From: Streptomyces qaidamensis | GTDB taxonomy: Bacteria; Actinomycetota; Actinomycetes; Streptomycetales; Streptomycetaceae | DNA length: 64,000 nt | Reading direction: 5' to 3' | Assembly (NCBI RefSeq): GCF_001611795.1 | Contig: NZ_CP015098.1 | Span: 6,014,001-6,078,000, forward strand | Part shown: piece by piece, positions 43,193-53,093 of the stretch | How positions within the stretch are numbered: position 1 is the first letter of the stretch | How the letters are laid out: the number at the start of each line of letters is the position of its first letter | The notes under the pieces: generated by a model | The model's database searches: none | Told to the model about the DNA's origin: nothing | The model's input: the letters and a program-made list of their open reading frames with translations, nothing else | Made by a program: the position numbers and the translations under genes

Positions 43193-43764
43193 TGTTCGAG
43201 CGGTTCACGAAGGACGCCCGCGACGTGGTGAAGAGCGCGTACGCGCACGTGGACGGGGGCGGTGAGGGCGGGCAGGTCGTGGAGCCGGAGCATCTGCTGC
43301 TGGCGCTGCTCGACCGGGAGGGCAGCCGTGGCTCCTTCGCGCTCGCGGCTCTCGGCCTCGGTGAGCGGCGGGAGTCCGTGCGGGAGGCGTTGCGTGAGGC
43401 GCGGCGGCGGGCCGGGCTGACGCAGGCCGAGACCGATGCGCTCGCCGGGCTGGGAATCGACGTGGAGGAGATCGTCGCCCGGGTGGAGGAGGCTCATGGG
43501 GTCGGCGCCCTGGCCGGTGACCGGAAGGACAAACGGTGGTGGTCGGGGCGTACCTCCTTCGGCCGGGGGGCCAAGGACGTGCTGGAGCGCTCCCTGAGGG
43601 TCGCCCTCGCCCAGCGGGACCGGCACATCGGGGACGAGCACATCCTGCTGGCCCTGACCCTGCGTCCCGGCGTGCCGGCCGAGGTCCTCGCCGACCACGG
43701 GGTGACGTACGAACACCTGGTGCGGGTGCTGTACGGCAGTGGTGGTGAGGCCAAGGCCGGCTGA
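43192..43764 (+). CDS. Stand-alone Clp N-terminal-domain protein
   Basis: 190 residues. It contains two ClpN repeats like those that begin ClpC/ClpA: MFERFTKDARDVVKSAYAHV ... EPEHLLLALLDREGS, and FGRGAKDVLERSLRVALAQR ... GDEHILLALTLRPG. There is no AAA+ module and no McsB- or ClpP-contact loop. It may bind ClpC substrates or adaptors, or antagonise ClpC. It is coupled to the HTH gene and under the same palindromic operators. It converges on PadR, only 18 bp away. Confidence 0.88.
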   Translation: MFERFTKDARDVVKSAYAHVDGGGEGGQVVEPEHLLLALLDREGSRGSFALAALGLGERRESVREALREARRRAGLTQAETDALAGLGIDVEEIVARVEEAHGVGALAGDRKDKRWWSGRTSFGRGAKDVLERSLRVALAQRDRHIGDEHILLALTLRPGVPAEVLADHGVTYEHLVRVLYGSGGEAKAG

Positions 43765-43782
43765 AGCTGCAACCCCGGGCGC

Positions 43783-44850
43783 TTACTTCTTTGGCGTGCG
43801 CAGGAGGGCTCCGATGTGGGCCGCCGCCGTCGACAGGTGGCGGCGGGCGTCGCGGAGCTGGTCGGGGGAGACGCCGTGGTCGCGGGCCGCGTCCCGGATG
43901 TCGTCGCGGAAGCGGTCGAGGAGGCGGTCCAGGTCGCGGGCGGGGTCGCCGGTGGAGTCCGCGGCGTCCTCGTGGGCCCAGGCCGGTTCGTAGGCGGCCG
44001 GGAAGTCCTCCGGGGCCTGTGACGAGGGCGTCGGCTCCGCGGGCTTGCCGGTGCCGGTCCAGTCGAAGCCGAAGTCCTTGCCGAAGTCCTTGCCGTAGTC
44101 CTTTCCGAACTCGCCCACCTCCTTGACCAGTTCGCTCAGGCCCTCTCGCAGGCCCGTCGGCCAGTCGCCGCGGGCGAAGTGGTCCTGCACCTGCTCCTGG
44201 ACGCGGCGGGTGATGCGCTGCACCTGCTCCTGGGCCTGGGCGCGGGCCTGTTCCTGGGCCTCCTTCGCCTGGCGGCGGGCGCGCTGGGCGTCCTCCCGGG
44301 CGCGGCGGCTCTCGTCCTTGGCGCGCCGGGCCTGCTCCTTCCACTCCTGGCGGGCGCGGCGCATCTCCTCCTTGGCGATGCGCCAGCCCTCCCTGTCGCC
44401 GTACTGCGAGAAGTCACCGTCAGGGGCACCCGCAGGGCCGTCTGCCCTGGTGCCGGTGTCCCGGCGGGCCTCGGTCGCCGCCGCGCGCATCTCGCGTCGC
44501 AGGTCGCCGGCTGCTCCGCGCACATCGGCCCGGATCTCCGAGGCCAGCTCCGCCACGGACTCCCGGATCTCCAGCTCCAGGTCCGCCAGCTCACCGCTGC
44601 GGTCGGCCAGTTCGGCGCGGCCCGTGTCCGTGATCGAGTAAACCTTGCGACCGCCCTCGGTGGTGTGGGTGACCAGGCCCTCGGCCTCCAGCTTGGCCAG
44701 GCGCGGGTAGACCGTGCCGGCCGACGGCGCGTACAGCCCCTGGAAGCGCTCCTCGAGGAGGCGGATCACCTCGTAGCCGTGGCGGGGGGCCTCGTCCAGC
44801 AGCTTCAGCAGGTAGAGGCGGAGGCGGCCATGGGCGAAGACGGGGGGCAT
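43783..44850 (-). CDS. PadR-family regulator with long coiled-coil tail
   Basis: 355 residues. The PadR winged helix covers about residues 8-90 (RLRLYLLKLLDEAPRHGYEV, APSAGTVYPRLAKLEAEGLV, SITDTGRAEL). The following ~150 residues are a highly charged, Glu/Arg/Gln-rich coiled coil (ARQEWKEQARRAKDESRRAR...), then a GKDYGKDFGKDFGF repeat and a C-terminal helical domain (ARDLDRLLDRFRDDIRDAAR). Canonical PadR proteins are only about 100-190 residues. It lies 1 bp after a DUF4097 gene, a common actinobacterial pairing, and probably controls that operon. Confidence 0.88.
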   Translation of the reverse strand: MPPVFAHGRLRLYLLKLLDEAPRHGYEVIRLLEERFQGLYAPSAGTVYPRLAKLEAEGLVTHTTEGGRKVYSITDTGRAELADRSGELADLELEIRESVAELASEIRADVRGAAGDLRREMRAAATEARRDTGTRADGPAGAPDGDFSQYGDREGWRIAKEEMRRARQEWKEQARRAKDESRRAREDAQRARRQAKEAQEQARAQAQEQVQRITRRVQEQVQDHFARGDWPTGLREGLSELVKEVGEFGKDYGKDFGKDFGFDWTGTGKPAEPTPSSQAPEDFPAAYEPAWAHEDAADSTGDPARDLDRLLDRFRDDIRDAARDHGVSPDQLRDARRHLSTAAAHIGALLRTPKK

Positions 44851-44851
44851 G

Positions 44852-45823
44852 TCAGAGCACCTTCTTGTCGGTCGTGCCGTCGGCCGGGGCGGTGGTGGGG
44901 TCATCGCCGGGGCCGGAGACGGAATTGTCTCCCGAGCCACCCCGGGGGTCGCCCGCCGGGTCCGCCGTCGAGCCGCTGCCACCGGGCCGCGTGTCCCACG
45001 GCTCCTCGTCCTCGTCCTCCCGGGCCGGGCGCCGCAGCAGGGCGATCGAGCCGGACACGGTGGTGGCCCGGAGTTTGCCGGTGCCCGCGCCCAGGCGGCC
45101 CGTGATCTTGTGGGCGCCCCACTGGCCGTGCACCCGCAGTCCGTCGAAGGCGTTGGAGACGCAGCCGCTCGCCGTGTTCGCCTCGACGTCCGCGTCCGCC
45201 GGGTACGGCAGCCGGATCGCGATCTCGCCCGAGACGCTGGTCAGCCGGACGTCCGTCGGGCCGTTCGGATCGAGGTCGACGATCATCGAGCCGCTGACGG
45301 ACTCCGCCCGCACGGAGGGGCCGGAGCCCTCGACCACCGTGAGGTCGCCGGAGACCGAGTTGAACCGCAGGTCGCCGGTCACGTCCTGGGCCTCCAGGTT
45401 GCCGGAGACCGTTTCGGCGCGGACCGGGCCGGAGAGGCCGACCAGAGTCGTGTCGCCGGTGACGCCCTTCACCACCGCCGGGCCCTGGATCCCGGAGATC
45501 ACGGCACCCGCGCCCACCACCCCGACCTCCACCCGGGTGTCGGCCGGGACGGCCAGGGAGGCCACCGCGCTGCGGCGCCAGCCCTTGCGGTCCAGCCACT
45601 TGAGGAAGCCCTTCCACGGCAGGTCCTCGTAGGCCACCGTGAGGGTGCCGTCCTGCTGGGTCACCACCAGGGGCGGCCCCTCGATCTCGGAAATCTCCAG
45701 GAGGGCGGAAGCATCGTCGGTGCCCACCACGTTCACCGTTCCATTGACGAGACGTACGCGCAGATCGCTCACGGGCTCGTCGAAGGTGAGCTTCCGCGGT
45801 TCCGTGACGGACCACTCGGACAT
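44852..45823 (-). CDS. DUF4097 beta-repeat (adhesin-like) protein
   Basis: 323 residues. After an N-terminal domain (about 1-95) a parallel beta-helix-like array of short repeats runs to about residue 260 with recurrent SVSG/TVSG turns (AETVSGNLEAQDVTG, FNSVSGDLTVVEG, AESVSGSMIVDLD, LTSVSGEIAIRLP). The C-terminus is a low-complexity Gly/Asp/Pro/Thr tail. No signal peptide is present, so it is cytoplasmic. DUF4097 proteins are thought to be scaffold or surface-like; their function is not established. First gene of the operon with PadR; operator-like repeats precede it. Confidence 0.86.
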   Translation of the reverse strand: MSEWSVTEPRKLTFDEPVSDLRVRLVNGTVNVVGTDDASALLEISEIEGPPLVVTQQDGTLTVAYEDLPWKGFLKWLDRKGWRRSAVASLAVPADTRVEVGVVGAGAVISGIQGPAVVKGVTGDTTLVGLSGPVRAETVSGNLEAQDVTGDLRFNSVSGDLTVVEGSGPSVRAESVSGSMIVDLDPNGPTDVRLTSVSGEIAIRLPYPADADVEANTASGCVSNAFDGLRVHGQWGAHKITGRLGAGTGKLRATTVSGSIALLRRPAREDEDEEPWDTRPGGSGSTADPAGDPRGGSGDNSVSGPGDDPTTAPADGTTDKKVL

Positions 45824-45850
45824 GGTGCAGACCTCCCGACTTGACGCGCC

Positions 45851-45884
45851 ATATCGCGTCCTCTCGCATTCACGATATATCGCG
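45851..45884. promoter_or_regulatory. Candidate PadR operator upstream of DUF4097 operon
   Basis: ATATCGCG occurs at 45851-45858 and 45877-45884, and the palindrome CGATATATCG lies at 45873-45882. The A+T-rich core is rare in this region and suits PadR sites. It lies 28-61 bp upstream of the ATG. Confidence 0.55.
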
Positions 45885-45969
45885 GACCGGGAAAGTCAAG
45901 GCACCCGTTCTGGCGACGTCGGGTGCGCATAAGTCATCAAGACATGGCAAATCGCCCTAGCGTGTGAGC

Positions 45970-46803
45970 ATGTCGACGGAAGCTGACCGCGCCGGTCCCG
46001 CCCCCGGGGCGCTGCTGTTGTGCCGGGCGGCGCCCGGCTCCGTCGCCCCCGTCGCGCATCTGCTGCGCGAACCGATGCAGCTCACCCCCGCGGGCGACGA
46101 GTGGAGCGCTCTCGTCCCCGAGGGCCGTCCCTGGCGGGACGGCGCCGAACCCGTCGACCGCGTGGCCACCGGCTGGGCCACGGCCCTCACCGTCGGCGCT
46201 TCCTGGCCCGTCCTCGCCCTGTGGTGGGACACCGACCACGCGGGCTTCACGCTCGCGTCCGGCTTCCGCCGCCCGGTCGGGTTCGTCTGGCTCGCGAGCG
46301 GTGTCCCGGCGGGGGAGGACGAGGCGATGCGCACCTTCGCCGCACGGATGGGCCTCGACCCCGTCCTGGACGTCCAGGATCTCGACCGGCTGACCGAACC
46401 CGACCCGGCGGCCGACGCCCGCAGCCGCCTGCGCGGCCTGCTCGCGGTCCTCGCGCGCGCGGGCGTCTCTCTGCCCGCGGAACTGGTCCCCGGCGAACCC
46501 GCCGGCCGCCTCCGGGAAGCCGCCGCCCGCCGACCGGACAGCAGGCCCGTCGAGAGGCCCGGCCGGCGCGAGGCGGGCGCGGGGCGCGACTCCGTCGACC
46601 ACCGCACCCGCCTCGGCCCCTGGATGCCCTGGGCGGGCGGCCCGAGGGCCCGCGCGCTGGCCCTCGCGCAGCTGGTGGCGGGACTGCCGCTCCTGGTCAG
46701 GGGCCTGCGGCGGCGGGGCAGCGGCTGGGCCACGGCCGGGGCACTGCTCCTCGCACACGGCGCACTGGGCCTCACCTACGACCTCACACGGCCACGCGAC
46801 TGA
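45970..46803 (+). CDS. Uncharacterised actinobacterial protein
   Basis: 277 residues. The N-terminal half reads as a globular alpha/beta domain with many Trp (SWPVLALWWDTDHAGFTLAS) and no signal peptide. The C-terminal 60 residues hold two hydrophobic segments (about 220-240 and 246-268), possibly a hairpin membrane anchor. No catalytic motif is recognised. An in-frame GTG at 45964 is an alternative; a TAGCGT -10 (45958-45963) suggests transcription starts near the ATG and leaderless translation. It is divergent from the DUF4097 operon. Confidence 0.7.
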   Translation: MSTEADRAGPAPGALLLCRAAPGSVAPVAHLLREPMQLTPAGDEWSALVPEGRPWRDGAEPVDRVATGWATALTVGASWPVLALWWDTDHAGFTLASGFRRPVGFVWLASGVPAGEDEAMRTFAARMGLDPVLDVQDLDRLTEPDPAADARSRLRGLLAVLARAGVSLPAELVPGEPAGRLREAAARRPDSRPVERPGRREAGAGRDSVDHRTRLGPWMPWAGGPRARALALAQLVAGLPLLVRGLRRRGSGWATAGALLLAHGALGLTYDLTRPRD

Positions 46804-46810
46804 CGCCCCC

Positions 46811-46865
46811 GGAGCGGCCGGAGCCGGTCCCTACCAGCGGCCGGAGCGGCCGGAGCCGGTCCCTA
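46811..46865. repeat. Direct repeat of 23 bp at spacing 32 bp
   Basis: GGAGCGGCCGGAGCCGGTCC-CTA occurs at 46811-46833 and again at 46843-46865. The second copy includes the DUF6104 stop codon (TAG on the minus strand), so the gene end has been duplicated downstream. It is a small tandem duplication between convergent genes. Confidence 0.8.
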
Positions 46866-47042
46866 CTCGTCGTCCTCGTCGTCCAGCCGCGCGAGCCACG
46901 TCGCCAGCCGCTCCACCGGTACCTCGAAGTCGGGATTGAGATCGACGAACGTCCGCAGCTGCTCGGCGAGCCACTCGAAGGTGACTTCCTCCTCGCCGCG
47001 CCGCTTCTCCAGTTCCTCGATGCCACGGTCCGTGAAGTACAT
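46863..47042 (-). CDS. DUF6104 family small protein
   Basis: 59 residues: MYFTDRGIEELEKRRGEEEV, FEWLAEQLRTFVDLNPDFEV, PVERLATWLARLDDEDDE. It is highly charged, predicted alpha-helical, and matches the conserved Streptomyces small protein family found next to the 2-oxoglutarate dehydrogenase gene. The ATG has GGGGGC and the transcript may begin just upstream. It follows the kgd terminator. The function is unknown. Confidence 0.85.
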   Translation of the reverse strand: MYFTDRGIEELEKRRGEEEVTFEWLAEQLRTFVDLNPDFEVPVERLATWLARLDDEDDE

Positions 47043-47068
47043 GCCCCCAAGGATATGTGCGCGCAAAC

Positions 47069-47108
47069 GGCCGGGCCGCACCCCCCGAGCGGGGGATGCG
47101 GCCCGGCC
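47069..47108. terminator. Terminator of 2-oxoglutarate dehydrogenase gene
   Basis: GGCCGGGCCGCA (47069-47080) pairs with TGCGGCCCGGCC (47097-47108), with an inner C5/G5 pair in the loop. It lies 24 bp after the kgd stop. Confidence 0.87.
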
Positions 47109-47131
47109 ACGCGCCAACTGCGCGAAGGCGA

Positions 47132-50100
47132 TTACGCCTCGAACACCTCACGCACCAGTTGCTCCTGCTCGGCCTGGTGGCGCTTCGCGGAACCCACCGC
47201 CGGGGACGAGCCGTGCGGGCGCGAGATGCGCCGCAGCCGCTCACCGTGCGGAACGTCCGCGCCGACCGCGAGGTCCAGGTGGTCGATCAGGTTGAGCGCG
47301 ATGAACGGCCAGGCACCCTGGTTCGCCGGCTCCTCCTGGGCCCACAGGTACTTCTCGGCGTTCGGGTACTTCTTGATCTCCGCCTGGAGCTCGGCACCCG
47401 GCAGCGGGTACAGGCGCTCGATGCGGATGATCGCCGTGTCCGTGGCGCCGCGCTTCTGACGCTCGGCCTCCAGGTCGTAGTAGACCTTGCCGGCGCAGAA
47501 GACGACCTTCCTGACCGCGGCCGCGTCGACCGAGGAGTCACCGATGACCGGCTGGAACTGCCCGGTCGTGAACTCCTCCGCCTTCGCCGCCGCCGCCTTC
47601 AGGCGCAGCATCGACTTCGGCGTGAAGACCACCAGCGGCTTGTGGTGCGGGTTGTGCACCTGCCACCGCAGGAGGTGGAAGTAGTTCGACGGCGACGTCG
47701 GCATGGCGACCGTCATGTTGTTCTGGGCGCACATCTGGAGGAAGCGCTCCGGGCGGGCCGAGGAGTGGTCCGGGCCCTGCCCCTCGTAGCCGTGCGGCAG
47801 GAGCAGGACGACACCGGAGGTCTGGGCCCACTTCTGCTCGGCCGACGAGATGAACTCGTCCACGACCGTCTGCGCGCCGTTGACGAAGTCGCCGAACTGC
47901 GCCTCCCACATCACGAGCGCCTCGGGGCGGGCCAGCGAGTAGCCGTACTCGAAGCCCATCGCCGCGTACTCGGAGAGCAGGGAGTTGTAGACGTTGAGCC
48001 GCGCCTGGTCCTCGGAGAGGTACTGCAGCGGCGTGTACTCCTCGCCCGTGCTGCGGTCGATGATGACCGCGTGGCGCTGGCCGAACGTACCGCGCTGCGA
48101 GTCCTGGCCCGCCAGGCGGACCGGGACGCCCTCCAGCAGGAGGGAGCCGATCGCGAGGGTCTCGCCCATGCCCCAGTCGATCGTGCCGTCCTCGACCATC
48201 GACGCCCGGCGCTGCAGCTGCGGCAGCAGACGCGGGTGGACGGTGATGTTGTCGGGGATGTTGACCTGGGACTCGGCGATCCGCTTGACGATCTCCGTGG
48301 TCACCGCGGTGTTCACGGCGACCGGGAACTCGGCCTGCGGGTCCGTGGACTCGACCGTGCCCGGCTGGGAGGTGGCCTCACGGACCTCCGTGAAGACCTT
48401 CTCCAGCTGGCCCTGGTAGTCCTGCAGCGCCTGCTCGGCCTCTTCCAGGGTGATGTCGCCGCGACCGATGAGGGACTCGGTGTAGAGCTTGCGCACCGAG
48501 CGCTTCTTGTCGATCAGGTCGTACATCAGCGGCTGGGTGAAGGCCGGGTTGTCCGACTCGTTGTGACCGCGGCGGCGGTAGCAGATGAGGTCGATCACCA
48601 CGTCCTTGTTGAACGCCTGGCGGAACTCGAAGGCGAGCCGCGCGACGCGGACCACGGCCTCCGGGTCGTCGCCGTTCACGTGGAAGATCGGGGCCTCGAT
48701 CATGCGGGCCACGTCCGTCGCGTACATGGAGGATCGCGAGGACTCGGGGGCCGCGGTGAAGCCGACCTGGTTGTTGATGACGATGTGGACCGTGCCGCCG
48801 GTGCGGTAGCCGCGCAGCTGCGACATGTTCAGGGTCTCGGCCACCACGCCCTGGCCCGCGAAGGCCGCGTCGCCGTGGATCGCCACCGGCAGGACGGTGA
48901 AGTCCGTGCCGCCCTTGTTGATGATGTCCTGCTTGGCGCGCGAGACGCCCTCCAGGACCGGGTCCACCGCCTCCAGGTGCGAGGGGTTCGCGACCAGGGA
49001 GACCTTGATCTGCTCGCCGTCGAGACCGGTGAAGGTGCCCTCGGCGCCCAGGTGGTACTTCACGTCACCGGAGCCGTGCATCGACTTCGGGTCGAGGTTG
49101 CCCTCGAACTCGCGGAAGATCTGCGCGTACGACTTGCCGACGATGTTGGCGAGGACGTTCAGCCGGCCGCGGTGGGCCATGCCGACGACGACCTCGTCCA
49201 GGCGGGACTCGGCGGCCGAGTCCAGCACGGCGTCCAGCAGCGGGATGACGGACTCGCCGCCCTCCAGGGAGAAGCGCTTCTGGCCGACGTACTTCGTCTG
49301 CAGGAAGGTCTCGAAGGCCTCGGCGGCGTTCAGCCGGCGCAGGATGCGCAGCTGCTCCTCGCGCTCCGGCTTGGTGTGCGAGCGCTCGATGCGGTCCTGG
49401 ATCCACTTGCGCTGCTTCGGGTCCTGGATGTGCATGAACTCGACGCCGGTGGTGCGGCAGTACGAGTCGCGCAGCACGCCGAGGATGTCGCGCAGCTTCA
49501 TCAGGGACTTGCCGGCGAACCCGCCGACGGCGAACTCGCGCTCCAGGTCCCAGAGCGTGAGGCCGTGCTCGGTGATGTCCAGGTCGGGGTGCTTGCGCTG
49601 CTGGTACTCCAGCGGGTCGGTGTCGGCCATGACGTGGCCGCGGACCCGGTAGGAGTGGATCAGCTCGAAGACGCGGGCGGCCTTCGTGACGTCGTCGTCG
49701 TGCGACGCGTCGATGTCCTTGAGCCAGCGGACCGGCTCGTAGGGGATGCGCAGCGCCTCGAAGACGTCGTCGTAGAAGCCGTTCTCACCGAGCAGCAGGT
49801 TCGCGACGATCCGCAGGAACTCGCCGGAGGCGGCGCCCTGGATGACCCGGTGGTCGTAGGTCGACGTGAGCGTCATGACCTTCGAGATGCCGAGCTTGTT
49901 CAGGGTGTCCTGGGAGGTGCCCTGGAACTCCGCCGGGTAGTCCATGGAGCCGACGCCCATGATCACCGACTGGCCGGGCATCAGGCGCGGCACGGAGTGG
50001 ACGGTGCCGAGGCCGCCGGGGTTGGTCAGGGAGACCGTCACACCGGTGAAGTCGTCCATGCCCAGCTTGCCGTCGCGGGCGCGGCGGACGATGTCCTCGT

Positions 50101-50962
50101 AGGCCTGCCAGAACTCGAAGAAGTTCAGCGTCTCGGCCTTCTTGATGCCCGCGACCACGAGCTGGCGGTCGCCGTTGGGCTTGACCAGGTCGATGGCGAG
50201 GCCGAAGTTGACGTGCTCCGGCTTGACCAGGGTCGGCTTGCCGTCCTTCTCCGCGAAGGAGTAGTTCATCGACGGCATGGCCTTGATGGCCTGCACCATC
50301 GCGTAGCCGATCAGGTGCGTGAAGGAGATCTTCCCGCCCCGGGCGCGCTTCAGGTGGTTGTTGATGACGATGCGGTTGTCGAACAGCAGCTTCACCGGGA
50401 CCGCGCGCACGGACGTGGCCGTGGGCACCTCCAGCGAGGCGTTCATGTTCTTCGCGACCGCGGCGGCGGGGCCGCGCAGCACGACCTGTTCGGGGCCCGA
50501 GGGGGCCTCGGCGGCGGGCTCGGCCTTCTTCGGGGCCGCGGCCGGCTTGGCGGCCGGCTTCGCGGCCGGGGCGGCCTGCGCCGGGGCGGGGGCCTGGGCC
50601 GGGGCCTGCGCGGCGGGCTTCGCCGGGGCCGGAGCCGGGGCGGGAGCCGGCGCGGCGGCGGGCTTCTCGGCCGCCGGGGCGGGGGCCTGGGTGGGAGCGG
50701 CCGGAGCGGCCGGCTGAGCGGTGGTGGTCCCCGCGGCCCCCGCGGCCGCGGTACCCGCCGGAGCCGAGGCGGCGGCCGCCCCCGGCTTGTAGTCGGCGAA
50801 GAAGTCCCACCAGGCTCGGTCTACCGAATTCGGGTCCTGGAGGTACTGCTGATAGATCTCGTCGACGAGCCACTCGTTGGCACCGAACGACGCGGCAGGG
50901 TTCTTCCCCGCTTGGTCGGTGTCGGTCGAGATGCTCGAGTTACTGGGGGACTGTGGCGACAC
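47132..50962 (-). CDS. kgd: Multifunctional 2-oxoglutarate dehydrogenase (E1o with succinyltransferase-like E2 domain)
   Basis: 1276 residues from GTG. Order: an E1 N-terminal tag ([20 protein letters not shown]), an Ala/Pro-rich linker (about 60-150), an E2-like acyltransferase domain (about 160-400) with the catalytic-type [16 protein letters not shown], then the ThDP-dependent E1 (about 410-1276; [37 protein letters not shown]). There is no lipoyl domain, so it relies on the lipoyl domain of the pyruvate dehydrogenase E2. It converts 2-oxoglutarate in the TCA cycle and, as in mycobacteria and corynebacteria, is expected to be regulated by a GarA/OdhI-type FHA protein. Confidence 0.95.
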   Translation of the reverse strand: MSPQSPSNSSISTDTDQAGKNPAASFGANEWLVDEIYQQYLQDPNSVDRAWWDFFADYKPGAAAASAPAGTAAAGAAGTTTAQPAAPAAPTQAPAPAAEKPAAAPAPAPAPAPAKPAAQAPAQAPAPAQAAPAAKPAAKPAAAPKKAEPAAEAPSGPEQVVLRGPAAAVAKNMNASLEVPTATSVRAVPVKLLFDNRIVINNHLKRARGGKISFTHLIGYAMVQAIKAMPSMNYSFAEKDGKPTLVKPEHVNFGLAIDLVKPNGDRQLVVAGIKKAETLNFFEFWQAYEDIVRRARDGKLGMDDFTGVTVSLTNPGGLGTVHSVPRLMPGQSVIMGVGSMDYPAEFQGTSQDTLNKLGISKVMTLTSTYDHRVIQGAASGEFLRIVANLLLGENGFYDDVFEALRIPYEPVRWLKDIDASHDDDVTKAARVFELIHSYRVRGHVMADTDPLEYQQRKHPDLDITEHGLTLWDLEREFAVGGFAGKSLMKLRDILGVLRDSYCRTTGVEFMHIQDPKQRKWIQDRIERSHTKPEREEQLRILRRLNAAEAFETFLQTKYVGQKRFSLEGGESVIPLLDAVLDSAAESRLDEVVVGMAHRGRLNVLANIVGKSYAQIFREFEGNLDPKSMHGSGDVKYHLGAEGTFTGLDGEQIKVSLVANPSHLEAVDPVLEGVSRAKQDIINKGGTDFTVLPVAIHGDAAFAGQGVVAETLNMSQLRGYRTGGTVHIVINNQVGFTAAPESSRSSMYATDVARMIEAPIFHVNGDDPEAVVRVARLAFEFRQAFNKDVVIDLICYRRRGHNESDNPAFTQPLMYDLIDKKRSVRKLYTESLIGRGDITLEEAEQALQDYQGQLEKVFTEVREATSQPGTVESTDPQAEFPVAVNTAVTTEIVKRIAESQVNIPDNITVHPRLLPQLQRRASMVEDGTIDWGMGETLAIGSLLLEGVPVRLAGQDSQRGTFGQRHAVIIDRSTGEEYTPLQYLSEDQARLNVYNSLLSEYAAMGFEYGYSLARPEALVMWEAQFGDFVNGAQTVVDEFISSAEQKWAQTSGVVLLLPHGYEGQGPDHSSARPERFLQMCAQNNMTVAMPTSPSNYFHLLRWQVHNPHHKPLVVFTPKSMLRLKAAAAKAEEFTTGQFQPVIGDSSVDAAAVRKVVFCAGKVYYDLEAERQKRGATDTAIIRIERLYPLPGAELQAEIKKYPNAEKYLWAQEEPANQGAWPFIALNLIDHLDLAVGADVPHGERLRRISRPHGSSPAVGSAKRHQAEQEQLVREVFEA

Positions 50963-51243
50963 GGCGGCAACCGCCCTCTTCCGCTTCACAAGATGATGGA
51001 CAGCGGGAATCAAGGCTACGCCCCCCGGACGGGGAAGGTCAGGCCGGGCCCGTTCAACGTCGTGCAAGTCACATCTGGAACTGCGTTTCGGGCCTCGAAA
51101 TGGCGGGAAACAAGCGTGGTTCCGCTTCAGCAGGGATGGGCGGGGCCGGGCCCCGGGCGCCGATGGCGCGGGCCTGTGCCTGATCACACGTGTCCGTCAG
51201 CGCGGACGCCCGTGGATCTTGTGGCTCCGCTTCGAACTTTACG

Positions 51244-52356
51244 TCAATTTGGCAGAGATGACAGTCCCGGAAGGGTGACAAGAATCCGGCAACCACGCTC
51301 GGATTCGGCCACTCCGATCCGGCCCCCGTGCAGGTCCACCGCCCAGCGGGCGATCGCCAGGCCGAGACCCGTGCCGCCGTCGCTGCCCGGACCCTGCGGC
51401 CGCTTGGCGCTGCCGCGGTTGAACCGCTCGAAGACGCGGTGCCACTCGGACTTCGGAATGCCCGGTCCCTCGTCCAGGACCTCCAGCTCCAGCGACTCCG
51501 GCAGGGCGCCGCGCCGCGCCTTGACCGTCACCCGGCCGTGCGGCGGGCTGTGCTTGACCGCGTTGTCGATGAGATTGGCGACGACCTGGTGGATGCGCTC
51601 CGGGTCCGCGTGCGCGGTCAACTCGGGCGGGTGGACGTCGAGATGCAGATGGACGTCGGTACGGGTGTGACTGCCCGAGCCGGTGGCGATGCCCGCGCGC
51701 ACCGAGGCCACCATGTTGGCCTCCTTCAGCACGCCGGACAGATACGGCCAGACCTCGAACCGCCGCTGTTTCAGCGGGACGACGCCGTTGTCCAGACGGG
51801 ACAGGTCCAGCAGCGTCTCCACCAGCCGCCCGAGCCGCTCGGTCTGCTTCAGCGCTGTGCGCATCGTCTCCGGGTCGGCCTGGGTGACGCCGTCGACGAT
51901 GTTCTCCAGCACCGCGCGCAGGCCCGCGATGGGTGTGCGCAGCTCGTGCGAGACATTCGCCACGAGTTCCTTGCGCTGGCTGTCCTGGGCCTCCAGCTCG
52001 TCGGCCATGGCGTTGATCGTCACGGCCAGGTCGCCCAGCTCGTCGCGGCGGTTCTCCCGCGTCCTGCGGGTGTAGTCGCCCTGCGAGATGGAACGGGCCA
52101 CCGCCGTCATCTCGTCCAGCGGTGCCGTGAGCGAATGCGCCACGAACTGCGTGATGAGAAGCGTGGCGATCATCGAGAAGACCGTGATGAAGCGCAGCTC
52201 CGTCTTCGTGTGCACCGCGATCACCGACAGGCCCGTGGTGATCAGCACCGAGATGACGACCAGCGCGCCCAGCTTGGTCTTGATCGAGAACGGGCTCACC
52301 CCGCCCCAGGGATCCGGCTCCCCGGGGGCTCTCCGTCCGGCCGGGCCACCGCTCAT
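51244..52356 (-). CDS. Sensor histidine kinase
   Basis: 370 residues. Two membrane segments (about 29-48 and 56-76) flank almost no extracellular loop, so it may sense the membrane itself. HAMP (about 75-128), HisKA with H137 in VANVSHELRTPIAGLRAVLE, and HATPase with N-box IDNAVKHSPPHGRV, G1 DEGPGIPKSEW and G2 DGGTGLGLAIARWA follow. The ATG overlaps the response-regulator stop by 4 bp (ATGA). The pair is conserved beside kgd in Streptomyces. The stimulus is unknown. Confidence 0.92.
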   Translation of the reverse strand: MSGGPAGRRAPGEPDPWGGVSPFSIKTKLGALVVISVLITTGLSVIAVHTKTELRFITVFSMIATLLITQFVAHSLTAPLDEMTAVARSISQGDYTRRTRENRRDELGDLAVTINAMADELEAQDSQRKELVANVSHELRTPIAGLRAVLENIVDGVTQADPETMRTALKQTERLGRLVETLLDLSRLDNGVVPLKQRRFEVWPYLSGVLKEANMVASVRAGIATGSGSHTRTDVHLHLDVHPPELTAHADPERIHQVVANLIDNAVKHSPPHGRVTVKARRGALPESLELEVLDEGPGIPKSEWHRVFERFNRGSAKRPQGPGSDGGTGLGLAIARWAVDLHGGRIGVAESERGCRILVTLPGLSSLPN

Positions 52357-53093
52357 GGCGTCGGGGTCTCCAGGGCGTAACCCACGCCGTGCACCGTGCG
52401 GATCCGCTCGGCGCCGATCTTCCGGCGCAGCGCCTTGATGTGGCTGTCGACCGTGCGGGTGCCGGAGGCGTCCGCCCAGTCCCAGACCTCGGCGAGCAAC
52501 TGCTCACGGGAGAGCACCGCGCGCGGGGTGTTCGCGAGGCACACCAGCAGGTCGAACTCGGTGGGCGTGAGGTGGACGTCCTCGCTGCGCACCCGGACCC
52601 GGCGCTGCGCGTGGTCGATCTCCAGTTCGCCGAGGCGCAGGATGCCGGAGCGGGGCGTGGCCGCCGCGATGGCGGCCCGCTCCACCCGGCGCAGCAGCAC
52701 GTGCACACGCGCCGCCAGCTCCCGCATCGAGAACGGCTTGGTCATGTAGTCGTCGGCGCCGACCCCGAGACCGACCAGCATGTCGGTCTCGTCGTCGCGC
52801 GCGGTGAGCATCATCACCGGCACCGGACGGGCGGCCTGCACACGCCGGCAGACCTCCAGACCGTCGAAGCCGGGCAGCATGATGTCGAGGATCAGCAGGT
52901 CCGGCTGCCACGCCTCGGCCGTGTCGACCGCGGCCGGGCCGTCACCCGCCGTTTGCACGAGGAATCCCTCGGCTCGCAGGCGGGTCGCGATGGCGTCCAC
53001 GATCGTCGCGTCGTCCTCGACCACCAGGACCCGGCGCTGTGCGCCAGGAGTAGCCGTCGCCGAACCGTTGTGGGAGGTCTGTGTCTGCTCCAT
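52353..53093 (-). CDS. OmpR-family response regulator
   Basis: 246 residues. Receiver domain about 20-135: acidic pocket E26/D27/D28, phospho-Asp D70 in LLILDIMLPGFDG, and K119 in YMTKPFSMREL. The winged-helix output domain runs from about 150 (HLTPTEFDLLVCLANTPRAV, TVDSHIKALRRKIG). It partners the downstream kinase, with overlapping genes. The ATG at 53093 was preferred to one 23 codons upstream because the extra residues look like leader sequence. Confidence 0.92.
   Translation of the reverse strand: MEQTQTSHNGSATATPGAQRRVLVVEDDATIVDAIATRLRAEGFLVQTAGDGPAAVDTAEAWQPDLLILDIMLPGFDGLEVCRRVQAARPVPVMMLTARDDETDMLVGLGVGADDYMTKPFSMRELAARVHVLLRRVERAAIAAATPRSGILRLGELEIDHAQRRVRVRSEDVHLTPTEFDLLVCLANTPRAVLSREQLLAEVWDWADASGTRTVDSHIKALRRKIGAERIRTVHGVGYALETPTP

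Noticed and set aside
47057-51670. 1537-codon plus-strand open frame
   Set aside because: It is the antisense shadow of the kgd gene; composition is Arg/Asp/Val/Leu-rich without domains, typical of high-G+C opposite frames.
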